This document shows positions 15,993 to 25,217 of a stretch of 45,181 bases of DNA, piece after piece; within the stretch, counting starts at the first letter, position 1, and each line of letters opens with the position of its first letter. The DNA comes from Alphaproteobacteria bacterium (lineage in GTDB: Bacteria > Pseudomonadota > Alphaproteobacteria > Parvibaculales > Parvibaculaceae). Position numbers and translations under genes: made by a program. Location: positions 1 to 45,181 of the forward strand of contig JAJFGY010000198.1 in the NCBI GenBank assembly GCA_021775935.1, written 5' to 3'. The notes beneath the pieces were generated by a model. The model was not told where the DNA came from. It saw only the letters and a list, made by a program, of their open reading frames with translations, and did no database searches.

Positions 15993-17360
15993 CTATCCGA
16001 TTTTTTGCGGCTTAATCGCCCGTTTTTCCCAATAGGCTTTGGTGGCTTTAAAGACCATGGGCCCAAGAATGATCAGGCCAATAAGGTTGGGGATTGCCAT
16101 CATCGCGTTCAGTGTGTCCGCAAGCAGCCAGATGAAACCGAGGTTGAGCGTGGCGCCAACGGGAATGGCGATGATCCACAGCACGCGGTAAGGCAGGATC
16201 GCGAAGTCACCAAAGAGATATTGCACAGACCGCTCACCATAGTAGGACCAGCCAAGAATGGTGGTGAAAGCAAAGACGGCGAGCGCGACTGAGACAATCT
16301 CCGCGCCGCCAGGCAGAGCCGAGGCAAAGCTTGAACTGGTGAGCGCGGCGCCCGTTGCACCTGATGTCCACAGGCCAGATGTGATGATGACGAGGCCGGT
16401 CATTGTACAGACAATGATCGTGTCAATGAATGTGCCGAGCATAGCAATGTGACCCTGGCGTACGGGGTCGTTGGTCTTTGCGGCGGCATGCGCGATGGCC
16501 GCAGAACCAAGCCCCGCTTCGTTGGAGAAAACGCCGCGCGCAATGCCAAAGCGGATCGCCGCGGCTACTGTCGCTCCGGCAAATCCACCCGCAGCAGAGG
16601 CTGGCTCAAACGCATGATGGAAGATGAGAGCAAACGCATCGGGGATTGCCGCCGCGTTGATGACCAGAATGGTGCAGGCTGCCCCCACATAGAGCACGAT
16701 CATCAAAGGCACGAGGGCGCCTGCAACGTCGCCAATCCGACGGATGCCGCCAAGAAGAACCGCCGCAACAACCGTCATCAACACCAAGCCGGTTACAAGA
16801 TGCGAGACGCCAAAGCTTGAGCTCAGGGCATCTGCGACGGAATTCGCCTGTACGCCATTGCCGATACCAAATGCAGCAACAGCTGCGAAAAGGGCGAACA
16901 AGGGGGCTAGAATTTTCCCAAGCGTTGGGAATTTAGCGCCTACCCCGTTCTTCAAATAATACATTGGGCCGCCGACATGGTTGCCCTTAGCGTCAGTCTC
17001 ACGGAAGGTCACGGCGCACACCGCTTCGGCATATTTTGTCGCCATGCCGATAAGCGCGATGAGCCACATGTAGAAGAGCGCACCAGGGCCCCCGAGAAAT
17101 ATCGCGGTGGCAACACCTGCGATGTTCCCTGTGCCAACGGTGGCAGACAGTGCGGTCATCAAGGCTTTGAAAGGAGGAATGTCTCCCTCGCCTGGCCCAC
17201 CGGGAGAGAGAAGAAGTTTGAAGCCATAGAAAAGTTTTCGAAGGGGCATGAGCAGCAGCCCACCCATCAGAAACACACCCGTCGCCCCGATAAGGATGAG
17301 CATCGGTACGCCCCAGACGATGCTGTTGACCTCACCTACAAACGCTTCAATCATTTCCAT
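15993..17360 (-). CDS. AGCS-family sodium:alanine/glycine symporter
   Basis: This is an inner-membrane amino acid carrier driven by sodium. The 455 residues hold about ten to eleven helices. Family motifs are clear: GEGDIPPFKALMTALSATVG with TGNIAGVATAIFLGGPGALFY, KYAEAVCAVTFR, GGPMYYLKNG, ARGVFSNEAGLGSAAIAHAA and the C-terminal LGWSYYGERSVQYLFG. The substrate is most likely alanine or glycine from family knowledge; the sequence alone cannot choose. The start is ATG 17360, with an alternative two codons later. It lies between rmuC (upstream, 20 bases) and DUF2834 (downstream, 5 bases), all on the minus strand, which suggests one transcript. Confidence 0.94.
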   Translation of the reverse strand: MEMIEAFVGEVNSIVWGVPMLILIGATGVFLMGGLLLMPLRKLFYGFKLLLSPGGPGEGDIPPFKALMTALSATVGTGNIAGVATAIFLGGPGALFYMWLIALIGMATKYAEAVCAVTFRETDAKGNHVGGPMYYLKNGVGAKFPTLGKILAPLFALFAAVAAFGIGNGVQANSVADALSSSFGVSHLVTGLVLMTVVAAVLLGGIRRIGDVAGALVPLMIVLYVGAACTILVINAAAIPDAFALIFHHAFEPASAAGGFAGATVAAAIRFGIARGVFSNEAGLGSAAIAHAAAKTNDPVRQGHIAMLGTFIDTIIVCTMTGLVIITSGLWTSGATGAALTSSSFASALPGGAEIVSVALAVFAFTTILGWSYYGERSVQYLFGDFAILPYRVLWIIAIPVGATLNLGFIWLLADTLNAMMAIPNLIGLIILGPMVFKATKAYWEKRAIKPQKIG

Positions 17361-17380
17361 GTCTCGTCCCCCAGACGTCT

Positions 17381-18622
17381 TTATTCACCGGCAAGCAGGT
17401 CAGGTTGGTTTCCCGACGGCTTTTGGCTTGATTGTAACTTGGTTTCGGAAGGCGGGGATAACTGGGCTGCATCTTCCAGCTCAACTTCTTTGATCCGCTC
17501 GCCTTTCCGCGTTATTTTCGCCGTGGATGTCTCGATGTCGCGGATATCCTTCTCCGCCTGCGCAAAATGACCTTTGAGTTTATTCACCCTGTCATCCAGG
17601 CGACCAACATCTTCAAGCAACTTGCCAACTTCTGCCTGAATAACGTGAGCCTGCTCGCGCATCTGAGCATCTTTCAGCACAGCACGAACCGTATTGAGCG
17701 TGGCCATCAGTGTTGTTGGTGAAACGATCCAGACCCGGGCACGGTAGCCCTGATCCACCACATCAGAGAACCGTGCATGCAATTCTGCATAGACGGCTTC
17801 GGAAGGCAGGAACATGAGCGCTGACTCTGCCGTCTCTCCGGGAATGATGTATTTTTCCGATATGTCTTTGATGTGCTTGGTCACATCCGCTCGGAGCTGC
17901 CTGCCCGCGGCAAGTTTTGCGGCGTCATCTGGTGCATCGACAAGGCGTCGGTAGCTGTCCAGCGGGAACTTCGAGTCGATCACAATGGAGCCTGGGGGAT
18001 TTGGCAGCATGATCAGGCAGTCAGCTCGCTTGCCGTTGGAGAGGGTCGTCTGAAATGAATAGGCGGACGGTGGCAGCGCATTCACCACCAGATCGTTCAG
18101 CTGAATTTCCCCAAACGCGCCACGGGCTTGTTTGTTGCCGAGTACCTCCTGAAGTCCCACCACTTCGGTGGTCAGACTATCAAGTTTCTTTTGTGCTTCG
18201 CCGATAACCGCCAGACGGGTGTTGAGCATGCCCAATTGCTCACCCAGCTGCTCGCGGTTTTTCAAAGATGTCTCGGTTAGGTTCTTGCTCACCTTCTCCA
18301 GCCGCTCGTTCAGCGTCTGATTGGTTTTCTGGGTATTTTCCGTCAGGCTTTGATTGAGCCGCTGGCTCACCGCATCAAGCCGTTCGTTCAGCGCCTGGTT
18401 CAGCGCCTGCTGGCTGGTGGTTTGGCCTTCCTGCAGTGTCGCAAGGCGACCTGCCAGCTGGTTTTGCATGTCCGCAAGTTGGCCGAGTTGTAGTTCAACA
18501 GGATCGTCTGCCGCACTCCCCTCATTGCCGGTGGTTTTCTGCAGCCGCAGCATCAGAAGAACCGTGATCACAACGGCAGCGACCACAGCTGAAACCAAAT
18601 AGGGTAGGAAGGAGGCGTCCAT
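17381..18622 (-). CDS. rmuC: DNA recombination protein RmuC
   Basis: RmuC is a nuclease-fold protein that limits DNA inversions at short inverted repeats in E. coli. The 413-residue product begins with a membrane anchor (LPYLVSAVVAAVVITVLLML). A long coiled coil with repeating NERLDAVSQRLNQSL / NQTLNERLEKVSKNL heptads covers residues about 50-140. The RmuC domain follows (ARGAFGEIQLNDLV, DCLIMLP, IVIDSKFPLDSYRRL, ALMFLPSEAVYAEL, VWIVSPTTLMATL). A charged tail ends the protein. All key acidic and lysine positions of the PD-(D/E)XK-like core (IDSKFPL) are visible. It is divergent from the cysteine-rich lipoprotein gene across 125 bases. Confidence 0.94.
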   Translation of the reverse strand: MDASFLPYLVSAVVAAVVITVLLMLRLQKTTGNEGSAADDPVELQLGQLADMQNQLAGRLATLQEGQTTSQQALNQALNERLDAVSQRLNQSLTENTQKTNQTLNERLEKVSKNLTETSLKNREQLGEQLGMLNTRLAVIGEAQKKLDSLTTEVVGLQEVLGNKQARGAFGEIQLNDLVVNALPPSAYSFQTTLSNGKRADCLIMLPNPPGSIVIDSKFPLDSYRRLVDAPDDAAKLAAGRQLRADVTKHIKDISEKYIIPGETAESALMFLPSEAVYAELHARFSDVVDQGYRARVWIVSPTTLMATLNTVRAVLKDAQMREQAHVIQAEVGKLLEDVGRLDDRVNKLKGHFAQAEKDIRDIETSTAKITRKGERIKEVELEDAAQLSPPSETKLQSSQKPSGNQPDLLAGE

Positions 18623-18683
18623 CGAATCTCACATTTTGCGCTAATCCCCGACTATACCCGAAATCAGAACGGACGCAGCGCAC

Positions 18684-18713
18684 TTGACCCAGACCCAAAG
18701 GCGCAGCCATAAA
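18684..18713 (+). promoter_or_regulatory. Possible promoter of the cysteine-rich lipoprotein gene
   Basis: TTGACC (18684-18689) is followed after 18 bases by CATAAA (18708-18713). It lies 35 bases upstream of the start codon, in the gap shared with the divergent rmuC gene. The -35 match is good and the -10 match is weak. Confidence 0.35.
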
Positions 18714-18747
18714 TGTCCAGGGTATGCAGAGCTGATAAGGGGAAATT

Positions 18748-19209
18748 ATGCCGTTTCTTATAACCTTTCTGGGGAATTTAGGCCGTTGGGCAGCGGGTGC
18801 CGCGTTGGTGATTGGCTTGGCAGCCTGCGGGCCGGTGATTGAAACCCACTATGATTACCAGCCGCCGGGCAGCCAGGCTGGCATGCAGTGCCTGGCGCAA
18901 TGCCAAAAAGGCCAAAATCAGTGCACCCGAGACGCCGCCGAGGCAACGCAGGAATGCCGATATTCCGAAGAACGCCGCGTCGAGGAAGAATATTACGCTG
19001 CCCAGGACCGCTACAACGAGGACCGTTTGCTCTATGCGGCGGCACCTGAGAAATTCAGCAAACCGACCGAGCCCAGCAAGGGCTACCCATCCTATTATCA
19101 TTGCGACAATCTGGGGTCCCAATGTCAGGGCAATTTCAATATGTGCTACCGCGCGTGCGGGGGGCAGGTGCAGGAGCGCCAGGTTTGCGTCGCAAACTGT
19201 GAGGAGTAG
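18748..19209 (+). CDS. Cysteine-rich putative lipoprotein, unknown family
   Basis: I do not recognise this 153-residue protein. It starts at ATG 18748 with AGGGGAAATT just upstream. Residues 13-27 form a lipoprotein signal ending in the lipobox LAAC, so Cys27 should be lipidated. The mature part has ten further cysteines in two clusters. The first (residues about 47-68) has spacing C-x3-C-x6-C-x10-C. The second, near the C-terminus, includes CYRACGG and CVANCEE. Between them lies a very polar Glu/Arg/Tyr-rich stretch (ERRVEEEYYAAQDRYNEDR), probably helical. Even cysteine number and export suggest disulfides or metal binding in the periplasm. The stop codon lies within a short duplicated sequence. 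It stands alone between rmuC and def. Confidence 0.75.
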   Translation: MPFLITFLGNLGRWAAGAALVIGLAACGPVIETHYDYQPPGSQAGMQCLAQCQKGQNQCTRDAAEATQECRYSEERRVEEEYYAAQDRYNEDRLLYAAAPEKFSKPTEPSKGYPSYYHCDNLGSQCQGNFNMCYRACGGQVQERQVCVANCEE

Positions 19210-19226
19210 AGATTTGCGTCGCAAAC
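19184..19226 (+). repeat. Short direct repeat containing a palindrome, spanning a stop codon
   Basis: TTTGCGTCGCAAAC occurs at 19184-19197 and again at 19213-19226. The following bases (G-GAGGA) are also similar, giving a duplicated unit of 29 bases. Each copy contains TTTGCG-T-CGCAAA, a perfect inverted repeat. The first copy encodes the C-terminal Cys-Val-Ala-Asn of the lipoprotein and the second lies after its stop. Confidence 0.75.
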
Positions 19227-19342
19227 CGAGAGGAATGGGGCGTTTTGGCCGCTAAATCGGTCGCCGGTCTGGGGCAAGCCCTGGTCCCTAAGGTTGGCCC
19301 CTAAGGCTTGACGGGTGAAGCCCAGGGGCTTATCTCGTCCTC

Positions 19343-19870
19343 ATGAGCATACGCCCCATAGTAACTGCCCCCGACAGGCGCCTGAAACAGGTCTCAACCC
19401 CTGTTGAAAAGGTGGATGACGCCCTGCGTGCCCTCATGGATGACATGCTGGAAACCATGTATGACGCGCCGGGCATCGGCCTCGCGGCCATCCAAGTGGG
19501 TGTGCCAAAGCGCGTGATTGTTATGGACTTGGCGCGCGAGGACGAAGAGCCAGAGCCGCTCTATTTCGTCAATCCGGAAATCATCTGGATCGATGACAGT
19601 GAAACCCGGGTCTATGAGGAAGGCTGCCTCTCGGTGCCTGAATTTTACGACGAGGTTGAACGCCCCGCGAAATGCCGGGTGCGCTATCTCGACTATCAGG
19701 GCGAAATACAGGAGCAGGATTGCGACGAGATGCTCGCCACCTGCCTTCAGCATGAGATGGATCATTTGGAAGGGGTGCTTTTCATCGACCATCTTTCCAA
19801 ACTGAAGCGCGACCGGGTTTTGAAAAAACTCCTGAAAGAACGCCGCTTGAAAGAAAAAGAGCTGGCCTGA
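19343..19870 (+). CDS. def: Peptide deformylase
   Basis: Def removes the N-formyl group from nascent proteins in the cytosol. The 175 residues carry all three signature motifs: [10 protein letters not shown] (44-53), EGCLSVP (93-99, metal ligand Cys95) and HEMDH (137-141, two metal-binding His and the catalytic Glu138). The length and C-terminal [11 protein letters not shown] tail are typical of the type 1 enzyme in alphaproteobacteria. It leads the def-fmt-truA set with a 28-base gap to fmt. The ATG at 19343 has no evident Shine-Dalgarno sequence. In the 130-base gap upstream I see the second half of a short direct repeat and a repeated CCCTAAGG, but no clear promoter. Confidence 0.97.
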   Translation: MSIRPIVTAPDRRLKQVSTPVEKVDDALRALMDDMLETMYDAPGIGLAAIQVGVPKRVIVMDLAREDEEPEPLYFVNPEIIWIDDSETRVYEEGCLSVPEFYDEVERPAKCRVRYLDYQGEIQEQDCDEMLATCLQHEMDHLEGVLFIDHLSKLKRDRVLKKLLKERRLKEKELA

Positions 19871-19898
19871 CCGGTTCCAAACCCGCAGCTTTCAAGTC

Positions 19899-20843
19899 AT
19901 GACAAACTCACCCCCTCTCCGCATTGCCTTTATGGGCACACCCGACTTTTCTGTTGGCGTCCTGGCCGCTCTTATCGAGGCGGGCCACAACCTGGTTGCG
20001 GTCTATTCCCAGCCACCTCGCAAAGCGGGGCGCGGCATGGAACTGCAAAAATCGCCGGTCCATGCTTTTGCAGAAGATCAGGGCATTGAGGTGCGGACCC
20101 CGAAGAGCCTTAAGGGTGACGAAGAGCAACAGGCCTTCGCGGATCTCAAACTGGATATCGCGATTGTGGTTGCCTATGGGCTCCTTCTGCCGACGCCGAT
20201 CCTTGAGGCGCCGCGTCTGGGCTGTCTCAATCTCCATGCGTCACTGTTGCCCCGGTGGCGCGGCGCCGCCCCCATTCAGCGTGCGATCATGGCGGGCGAC
20301 GCCGAGACCGGTGTCATGGTCATGCAAATGGATGCAGGGCTGGATACCGGACCGGTCCTCGGTGCTGAACGAATTGCGATCACGCCGGAGATGACCGCTT
20401 CAAGTCTGCATGACACGTTGGCAAAGATCGGCGCGCCCTTGATGGTGCAAACCCTCGCAAATCTCGCTGCGGGTGAGGTTACCCCCAGAGAGCAATCAGA
20501 GGACGGTGTGACCTACGCCAAGAAAATCAACAAGGCGGAAGCGCGTATCGACTGGTCCCGGTCTGCTGTCGATCTGGATTGTCATATTCGCGGCCTGTCG
20601 CCCTTTCCAGGCGCTTATTTTGAAATTACCCGAAAGGGCAAGCCTGAACGGGTAAAGGTGCTACGCGCAGAGCCGGTTGCAGAGTCAGGCACACCTGGAA
20701 CGGCGTTGGACGATACACTGACAATTGCCTGTGGAACAGGGGCGCTTCGTTTGTTGGAAGTTCAGCGCGCCGGCAAGGGGCGGGCAACCGCCGATGAATT
20801 CCTGCGCGGCTTTCCCCTAGCGACGGGTGAGACTGTCGGATAA
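19899..20843 (+). CDS. fmt: Methionyl-tRNA formyltransferase
   Basis: Fmt formylates initiator Met-tRNA using 10-formyl-tetrahydrofolate, the reaction undone later on proteins by the neighbouring Def. The 314-residue product has the formyltransferase domain at residues 1-190. Catalytic Asn111, His113 and Asp149 are visible in [20 protein letters not shown] and [10 protein letters not shown]. The C-terminal tRNA-binding domain includes [18 protein letters not shown] and [13 protein letters not shown]. Start ATG 19899 gives the expected N-terminus ([19 protein letters not shown]). Its stop shares a base with the truA start (TAATG), so translation is coupled. Confidence 0.97.
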   Translation: MTNSPPLRIAFMGTPDFSVGVLAALIEAGHNLVAVYSQPPRKAGRGMELQKSPVHAFAEDQGIEVRTPKSLKGDEEQQAFADLKLDIAIVVAYGLLLPTPILEAPRLGCLNLHASLLPRWRGAAPIQRAIMAGDAETGVMVMQMDAGLDTGPVLGAERIAITPEMTASSLHDTLAKIGAPLMVQTLANLAAGEVTPREQSEDGVTYAKKINKAEARIDWSRSAVDLDCHIRGLSPFPGAYFEITRKGKPERVKVLRAEPVAESGTPGTALDDTLTIACGTGALRLLEVQRAGKGRATADEFLRGFPLATGETVG

Positions 20844-21589
20844 TGACCCGGTACAAACTCACCATTGAATATGACGGCGGGCCATATAATGGCTGGCAGT
20901 CACAGACCAATGGCCGCGCTGTTCAGGACGCAGTGACCAAGGCTGTGCGGGCATATTGCCAGGAAGAGGCTGAAGTGTTTGCCGCGGGGCGCACCGACAC
21001 TGGCGTTCATGCGCTGGGGCAGGTTGTTCATCTGGATCTGGAACGCGGGGACACCGCTGACCGGGTCCGTGACGCCATCAATTTTCATCTAAAGCCTGAA
21101 CCGATTTCCGTCGTTAGCTCAGAGCTCGTGAGCGAAGAGTTTCACGCGCGCTTTTCAGCAACAAAACGGCATTATCTTTACCGGATCATCAATCGTCGGG
21201 CGCCGTTAACATTGGACCTTGGCCAAGCCTGGCAGGTTCCGGTGCCCCTTGATGCAAACGCCATGCACAAGGCTGCGCAAGCGCTGGTGGGAAAACATGA
21301 TTTCACGACCTTCAGGTCCGTCCACTGTCAGGCAAAGTCACCTTTGCGCACAATGGACGAAATCAGCGTCTCGCGGTACGGCGACGAGATTGAAATAATC
21401 TGTCGCGCGCGCTCTTTCCTCCACAATCAGGTGCGCTCAATTGTGGGGTCTCTCAAATATGTCGGTGAGGGAAAATGGCGGGCTCGGGAGATGGAGGCGG
21501 CATTGAAAGCGGCAGACAGATCGCGCTGCGGTCCCGTGGCGCCGCCGGATGGGCTCTACCTCACAGCTGTGGACTATGATGAGTCGTAG
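20843..21589 (+). CDS. truA: tRNA pseudouridine(38-40) synthase
   Basis: TruA isomerises uridines 38-40 in the anticodon stem of many tRNAs. The 248 residues match the family. The N-terminus [19 protein letters not shown] and the catalytic Asp52 in [16 protein letters not shown] are present. So are the RRYLYRI-equivalent [21 protein letters not shown] and [21 protein letters not shown]. It is the last gene of def-fmt-truA and converges on murI with a nine-base gap, too small for a classic terminator; readthrough in both directions may be limited by collision. Confidence 0.97.
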   Translation: MTRYKLTIEYDGGPYNGWQSQTNGRAVQDAVTKAVRAYCQEEAEVFAAGRTDTGVHALGQVVHLDLERGDTADRVRDAINFHLKPEPISVVSSELVSEEFHARFSATKRHYLYRIINRRAPLTLDLGQAWQVPVPLDANAMHKAAQALVGKHDFTTFRSVHCQAKSPLRTMDEISVSRYGDEIEIICRARSFLHNQVRSIVGSLKYVGEGKWRAREMEAALKAADRSRCGPVAPPDGLYLTAVDYDES

Positions 21590-21598
21590 CGTGACAAA

Positions 21599-22423
21599 TC
21601 AAAGCTGAAGATCAATCAGTTCGACACTGTTTTCATCAATATCAGTTCCAAAGAAAAGACCTCCAACACGGGCAAAACGTTCCGGGGCGTCTGTCGCAAG
21701 GAAGCGTTCTGATCCCGCTGTTCCATGGTCGGTCATAAGGTCATGGGCTTGAAGGGCATCAGCTACCGCCTGTGCTGTGGTCGCAGCACTGTCCACCAGC
21801 GTCACATCATTCCCCAATACTTTTGCAATGGCAGGTGCCAGAACAGGAAAATGGGTACAGCCAAGCACAAGTGTATCCGGTGCTGTTGCGGGATCTGAAA
21901 ACAGGGGCTTGAGATAACGCGCAGCGGCGTCTTCTGCAATGGCATCCGTCCCCCAACCTTCTTCAGCCAAGGCAACAAACAGAGCGCAGGCCTGTTGGCG
22001 CACATGTGCCTCAGGCGCAAGCGACGAAATTGCGCGCGCATAAGCGCCGCCTTTGACGGTGCTCTCTGTCGCAAGAACGCCAATCCGGTTTGAGCGCGTT
22101 GCAGCAACACCCGCACGGGCGCCAGGTTCCACCACGCCGATGACAGGAAGGGGCGCATGTTGTGTTGCAAGCGGCCCAATTGCCACGGCACTTGCCGTGT
22201 TGCAGGCAATGACAACCATCTTTACATCGTGGCGCAGCAATTGTTTGGTGGCTTGCAGGGCATAGGCCGTCACGGTGTCGGCACTCTTGGTTCCGTAAGG
22301 CAGCCGCGCTGTATCGCCTAAATAGATAAGGTCTTCGTGAGGCAGCTGCGCACGCAATGCCCGCAAAACAGTTAAGCCGCCCATGCCAGAATCGAAAACG
22401 CCAATGGCGCGCGCATCGCTCAT
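21599..22423 (-). CDS. murI: Glutamate racemase
   Basis: MurI makes D-glutamate for peptidoglycan. The 274-residue product has the N-terminal IGVFDSGMGGLTVLRAL (Asp11 and Ser12 of the active site). The catalytic cysteine pair is Cys74 in VIACNTASA and Cys189 in LGCTHFPVL. YLGDTARLPYGTKS is also typical. It begins immediately after the stop of the upstream membrane protein gene (TAA then ATG), within a minus-strand run that also contains dapE. Cell-wall building (D-Glu and meso-diaminopimelate) is thus clustered here. Assignment secure. Confidence 0.96.
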   Translation of the reverse strand: MSDARAIGVFDSGMGGLTVLRALRAQLPHEDLIYLGDTARLPYGTKSADTVTAYALQATKQLLRHDVKMVVIACNTASAVAIGPLATQHAPLPVIGVVEPGARAGVAATRSNRIGVLATESTVKGGAYARAISSLAPEAHVRQQACALFVALAEEGWGTDAIAEDAAARYLKPLFSDPATAPDTLVLGCTHFPVLAPAIAKVLGNDVTLVDSAATTAQAVADALQAHDLMTDHGTAGSERFLATDAPERFARVGGLFFGTDIDENSVELIDLQL

Positions 22424-23020
22424 TTACTGTGGCCCCACGCCAAGAAAGGAACTCGCGATCATGTTGATCACAAACCCCAATGCAAGCTCGAAGGCGACAA
22501 CACCAGCGGCGATGCCAGGGGTCGTCGCAAAGACAGTGACCGCAATCTGCCAGCGGTAGAGCAGGGCGGTGATGAAGACCAGCAGCACAAGAAAGGCAGC
22601 TGTTTCAATCGAGGTAATCCCGAAGCTGTAGAGGACATAGGGCGGTGCGAGCAGGGCAGCGACCAGCACAGATGACCAGTTATAGACGGTGATAAAGGGC
22701 GCGAAGTTTTGCGACAGATTGAGTGTGCGGCAGACGAAAATCATCGCGACCGGAAAGAGCACCCAGAAGGCGACGTAGGAGAGAAGCTCGATCGTTGCAT
22801 AACCCGGCAGCGTGTTCGTGATGGTTACATCGGCCTCGCCGATCATCCGCCACTCAGCTGTGATGAACACAAGATAGAAAGGGACGGCGAAGATGAAGGC
22901 AGCAAAAGACCGCCAGAATGCATCAGCACTAAACTCGAAATGCCCAAGTGCTGTCGGGTCACGCCGGGCGATTTTCCAGGCGCCGATCAGCGCATTGATG
23001 ATTTCTGTACTTGTTGGCAT
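22424..23020 (-). CDS. Unknown five-helix membrane protein between dapE and murI
   Basis: This is a 198-residue inner-membrane protein. Its N-terminus is cytoplasmic and polar (residues 1-35), followed by about five helices: FAAFIFAVPFYLVFITAEW, YATIELLSYVAFWVLFPVAM, WSSVLVAALLAPPYVLYSFG, AAFLVLLVFITALLYRWQ and GVVAFELALGFVINMIASSF. The pattern (DAFWRSF before helix 1) resembles conserved alphaproteobacterial hypothetical proteins found beside dapE, perhaps of Yip1-like topology; I cannot assign a family with confidence. It follows dapE by six bases and abuts murI, so it is very likely cotranscribed with these wall-precursor genes. No function is assigned. Confidence 0.78.
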   Translation of the reverse strand: MPTSTEIINALIGAWKIARRDPTALGHFEFSADAFWRSFAAFIFAVPFYLVFITAEWRMIGEADVTITNTLPGYATIELLSYVAFWVLFPVAMIFVCRTLNLSQNFAPFITVYNWSSVLVAALLAPPYVLYSFGITSIETAAFLVLLVFITALLYRWQIAVTVFATTPGIAAGVVAFELALGFVINMIASSFLGVGPQ

Positions 23021-23026
23021 AGGCGT

Positions 23027-24205
23027 TTAGCTGAAATAGCCTCCAAGAACGGTCTCATAGATATCTGCAAGCGCGTTGATGTCGTCAACCCGGGCATGTT
23101 CATCGACTTTGTGCATGGATTGGCTCACCAGGCCAAACTCCACCACCCGCGCATAATTTTTGATGAACCGCGCATCCGACGTGCCGCCGCTGGTGGAAAG
23201 CTCCGGTGTGCGGCCAGTTGCCTTTGTCGTGGCGTCTGCGATAAGCGTGCTCAACCGTCCAGGGGCGGTGAGGAAAGCATCGCCGCTCGCGATCATATTA
23301 AGCTCGTAAGTCCCACCCATTTCAGATGTCACGGCATCCAGATGCGTCCGCACCCGGGCTTCCAGGACTTCGGGTGTGTGCAGATCGTTAAACCGAATAT
23401 TGAACCGCGCCTTGGCTTCCGCCGGGATAACGTTGGTGGCTTCATTATCAACACTGACCTGCGTGATCTCCAGATTGGACGGTTGGAAATGCTCCGTGCC
23501 GTCGTCCAGGTGGTCGCTCGTCAGTCGCTGTAGCATCGCGACCAGGCGGGGCGTCGGATTGTCTGCAAGATGAGGGTAGGCCACATGGCCCTGCGCACCC
23601 CTTGCCGTGATCCAGCCATTCGTGCTGCCGCGACGCCCGATTTTGATCATGTCGCCAAGCGCCTGCGGGTTGGTGGGCTCCCCCACCAGGCAATCGTCAA
23701 TGACATCACCCTGGGCGTCCAGCCATTCCAGCACCTTGCGGGTACCATTAATGGCAGGGCCTTCTTCGTCGCCCGTGATCAGAAAGCTGATCGACCCCTT
23801 CACACCGCCTTTTGCAATCAGGCGTGACACAGCTGCGGCAAAGGCGGCAATTGAACCTTTCATGTCGGTGGCACCGCGCCCTAGCAAGAGCCCGTCTTTG
23901 ATCGCCGCTTCAAAGGGATCCACGCTCCAGGCTTTGGCATCGCCAACCGGCACGACATCTGTATGGCCCGCAAAACAGAAATGAGGGGCCTGCGTACCAA
24001 GTCGCGCATAGAGATTGTCTACGTCTGGCGTGTCGGTGTCGCTGAACGGCAATCGTGTGCAGGTGAACCCAAGTTCAGAAAGCCGCTCTTCCAGCAGGTC
24101 CAGCGCGCCGCCTTCGGCAGGTGTGACACTGGGACAACGGATCAGGTCCTGGGCAAAGGCCACAGGGTCGAGAAGGCTCACAGAGATGGGTGCGTCATTT
24201 TCCAT
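23027..24205 (-). CDS. dapE: Succinyl-diaminopimelate desuccinylase
   Basis: DapE hydrolyses N-succinyl-LL-diaminopimelate in lysine and peptidoglycan synthesis. The 392-residue M20 metalloenzyme shows zinc ligands His81 and Asp83 in [12 protein letters not shown] and Asp114 in [12 protein letters not shown]. The catalytic base is Glu147 next to Glu148 in [11 protein letters not shown]. The dimerisation lid with [20 protein letters not shown] and the C-terminal His ligand region ([17 protein letters not shown]) are present. It is about 15 residues longer than E. coli DapE at the N-terminus, and no better start is visible. It lies 51 bases downstream of dapD, which acts two steps earlier in the same pathway. 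Confidence 0.96.
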   Translation of the reverse strand: MENDAPISVSLLDPVAFAQDLIRCPSVTPAEGGALDLLEERLSELGFTCTRLPFSDTDTPDVDNLYARLGTQAPHFCFAGHTDVVPVGDAKAWSVDPFEAAIKDGLLLGRGATDMKGSIAAFAAAVSRLIAKGGVKGSISFLITGDEEGPAINGTRKVLEWLDAQGDVIDDCLVGEPTNPQALGDMIKIGRRGSTNGWITARGAQGHVAYPHLADNPTPRLVAMLQRLTSDHLDDGTEHFQPSNLEITQVSVDNEATNVIPAEAKARFNIRFNDLHTPEVLEARVRTHLDAVTSEMGGTYELNMIASGDAFLTAPGRLSTLIADATTKATGRTPELSTSGGTSDARFIKNYARVVEFGLVSQSMHKVDEHARVDDINALADIYETVLGGYFS

Positions 24206-24256
24206 GCACCCGGTTTAGCCGGTTGAGTGCGCATGGGTCAAACGAAGCCGGGTGTA

Positions 24257-25102
24257 TCAATCGCGGAGGAGCTCATTGACGGAGGTTTTGGACCGGGTCC
24301 GCTCATCCACTGTTTTGACAATAACCGCACAGGAAAGACTTGGGCCCTGGCTTCCGTCTGGCAGGGGTTTGCCAGGCAGCGCACCTGGAACGACAACCGA
24401 ATAAGGCGGCACGTAGCCCACATGGATCTCGCCGGTGTCTCGATTGACAACCTTGGTCGTGGAGGTGATGAAGACGCCCATGGAGAGCACGGAGCCAGTA
24501 GCCACAATGACGCCTTCTGCGACTTCGGAGCGCGCACCGATGAAGCAATTATCTTCGATGATAACCGGGCCAGCCTGAAGGGGCTCAAGGACCCCACCAA
24601 TACCAGCGCCCCCTGAGATGTGAACGTCTTTCCCTATCTGTGCGCAAGAGCCAACCGTGGCCCAGGTATCAACCATCGTGCCGCTGTCAACGCGGGCCCC
24701 AAGATTGACAAAGGAAGGCATCAACACAGCACCGGGCGCGATATAGGCAGAACGGCGCACGATCGCGCCTGGAACTGCCCTAAAGCCCGCCGCAGAAAAT
24801 TCTTGTGCGCCCCAGCCCTCAAACTTGGAAGGGACTTTGTCCCACCAGTTCGTCCCGTTGCCGGGACCCCCAGCGATGGTCTCCATGTCATTCAGTCGGA
24901 AGGAGAGCAGCACGGCTTTCTTGAGCCATTGGTTGACCATCCACTCATCGCCTGCTTTTTCAGCGACACGCGCTTCCCCATTGTCTAACAGGGTCAGCGC
25001 TTCGTCGACAGCGGTGCGAACTTCGCCGACTGTTTTTGTGTCAATTGACCCGACATTATCGAAAGCGGTCTCGATGATGGTTTGAAGCTCTGCAGGGGTC
25101 AT
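24257..25102 (-). CDS. dapD: Tetrahydrodipicolinate N-succinyltransferase
   Basis: DapD transfers succinyl from succinyl-CoA to tetrahydrodipicolinate. The 281 residues match the family length. An N-terminal helical domain precedes a left-handed beta-helix with hexapeptide repeats, seen in [40 protein letters not shown] and [20 protein letters not shown]. The C-terminal strand region has [18 protein letters not shown]. The ATG at 25102 has AAGGA about eight bases upstream. It is upstream of dapE in the same direction. The 115-base gap to the HAD gene upstream shows nothing distinct. Confidence 0.97.
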   Translation of the reverse strand: MTPAELQTIIETAFDNVGSIDTKTVGEVRTAVDEALTLLDNGEARVAEKAGDEWMVNQWLKKAVLLSFRLNDMETIAGGPGNGTNWWDKVPSKFEGWGAQEFSAAGFRAVPGAIVRRSAYIAPGAVLMPSFVNLGARVDSGTMVDTWATVGSCAQIGKDVHISGGAGIGGVLEPLQAGPVIIEDNCFIGARSEVAEGVIVATGSVLSMGVFITSTTKVVNRDTGEIHVGYVPPYSVVVPGALPGKPLPDGSQGPSLSCAVIVKTVDERTRSKTSVNELLRD

Positions 25103-25217
25103 GTCACGAAATCCTTATATCTCGGCAGTTTAATGAGCGACTTGGGCGATTTTCAGCGTGCTGAAGCGCCGCGGCACCATAGCTGGGGCGCGCGCCATGT
25201 CAACTGAGCAGAGCCTG

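Noticed and set aside
22709-23533. A 274-codon plus-strand frame
   Set aside because: It is antisense to the dapE end and the five-helix membrane gene, both of which have clear coding signatures; no family resemblance.
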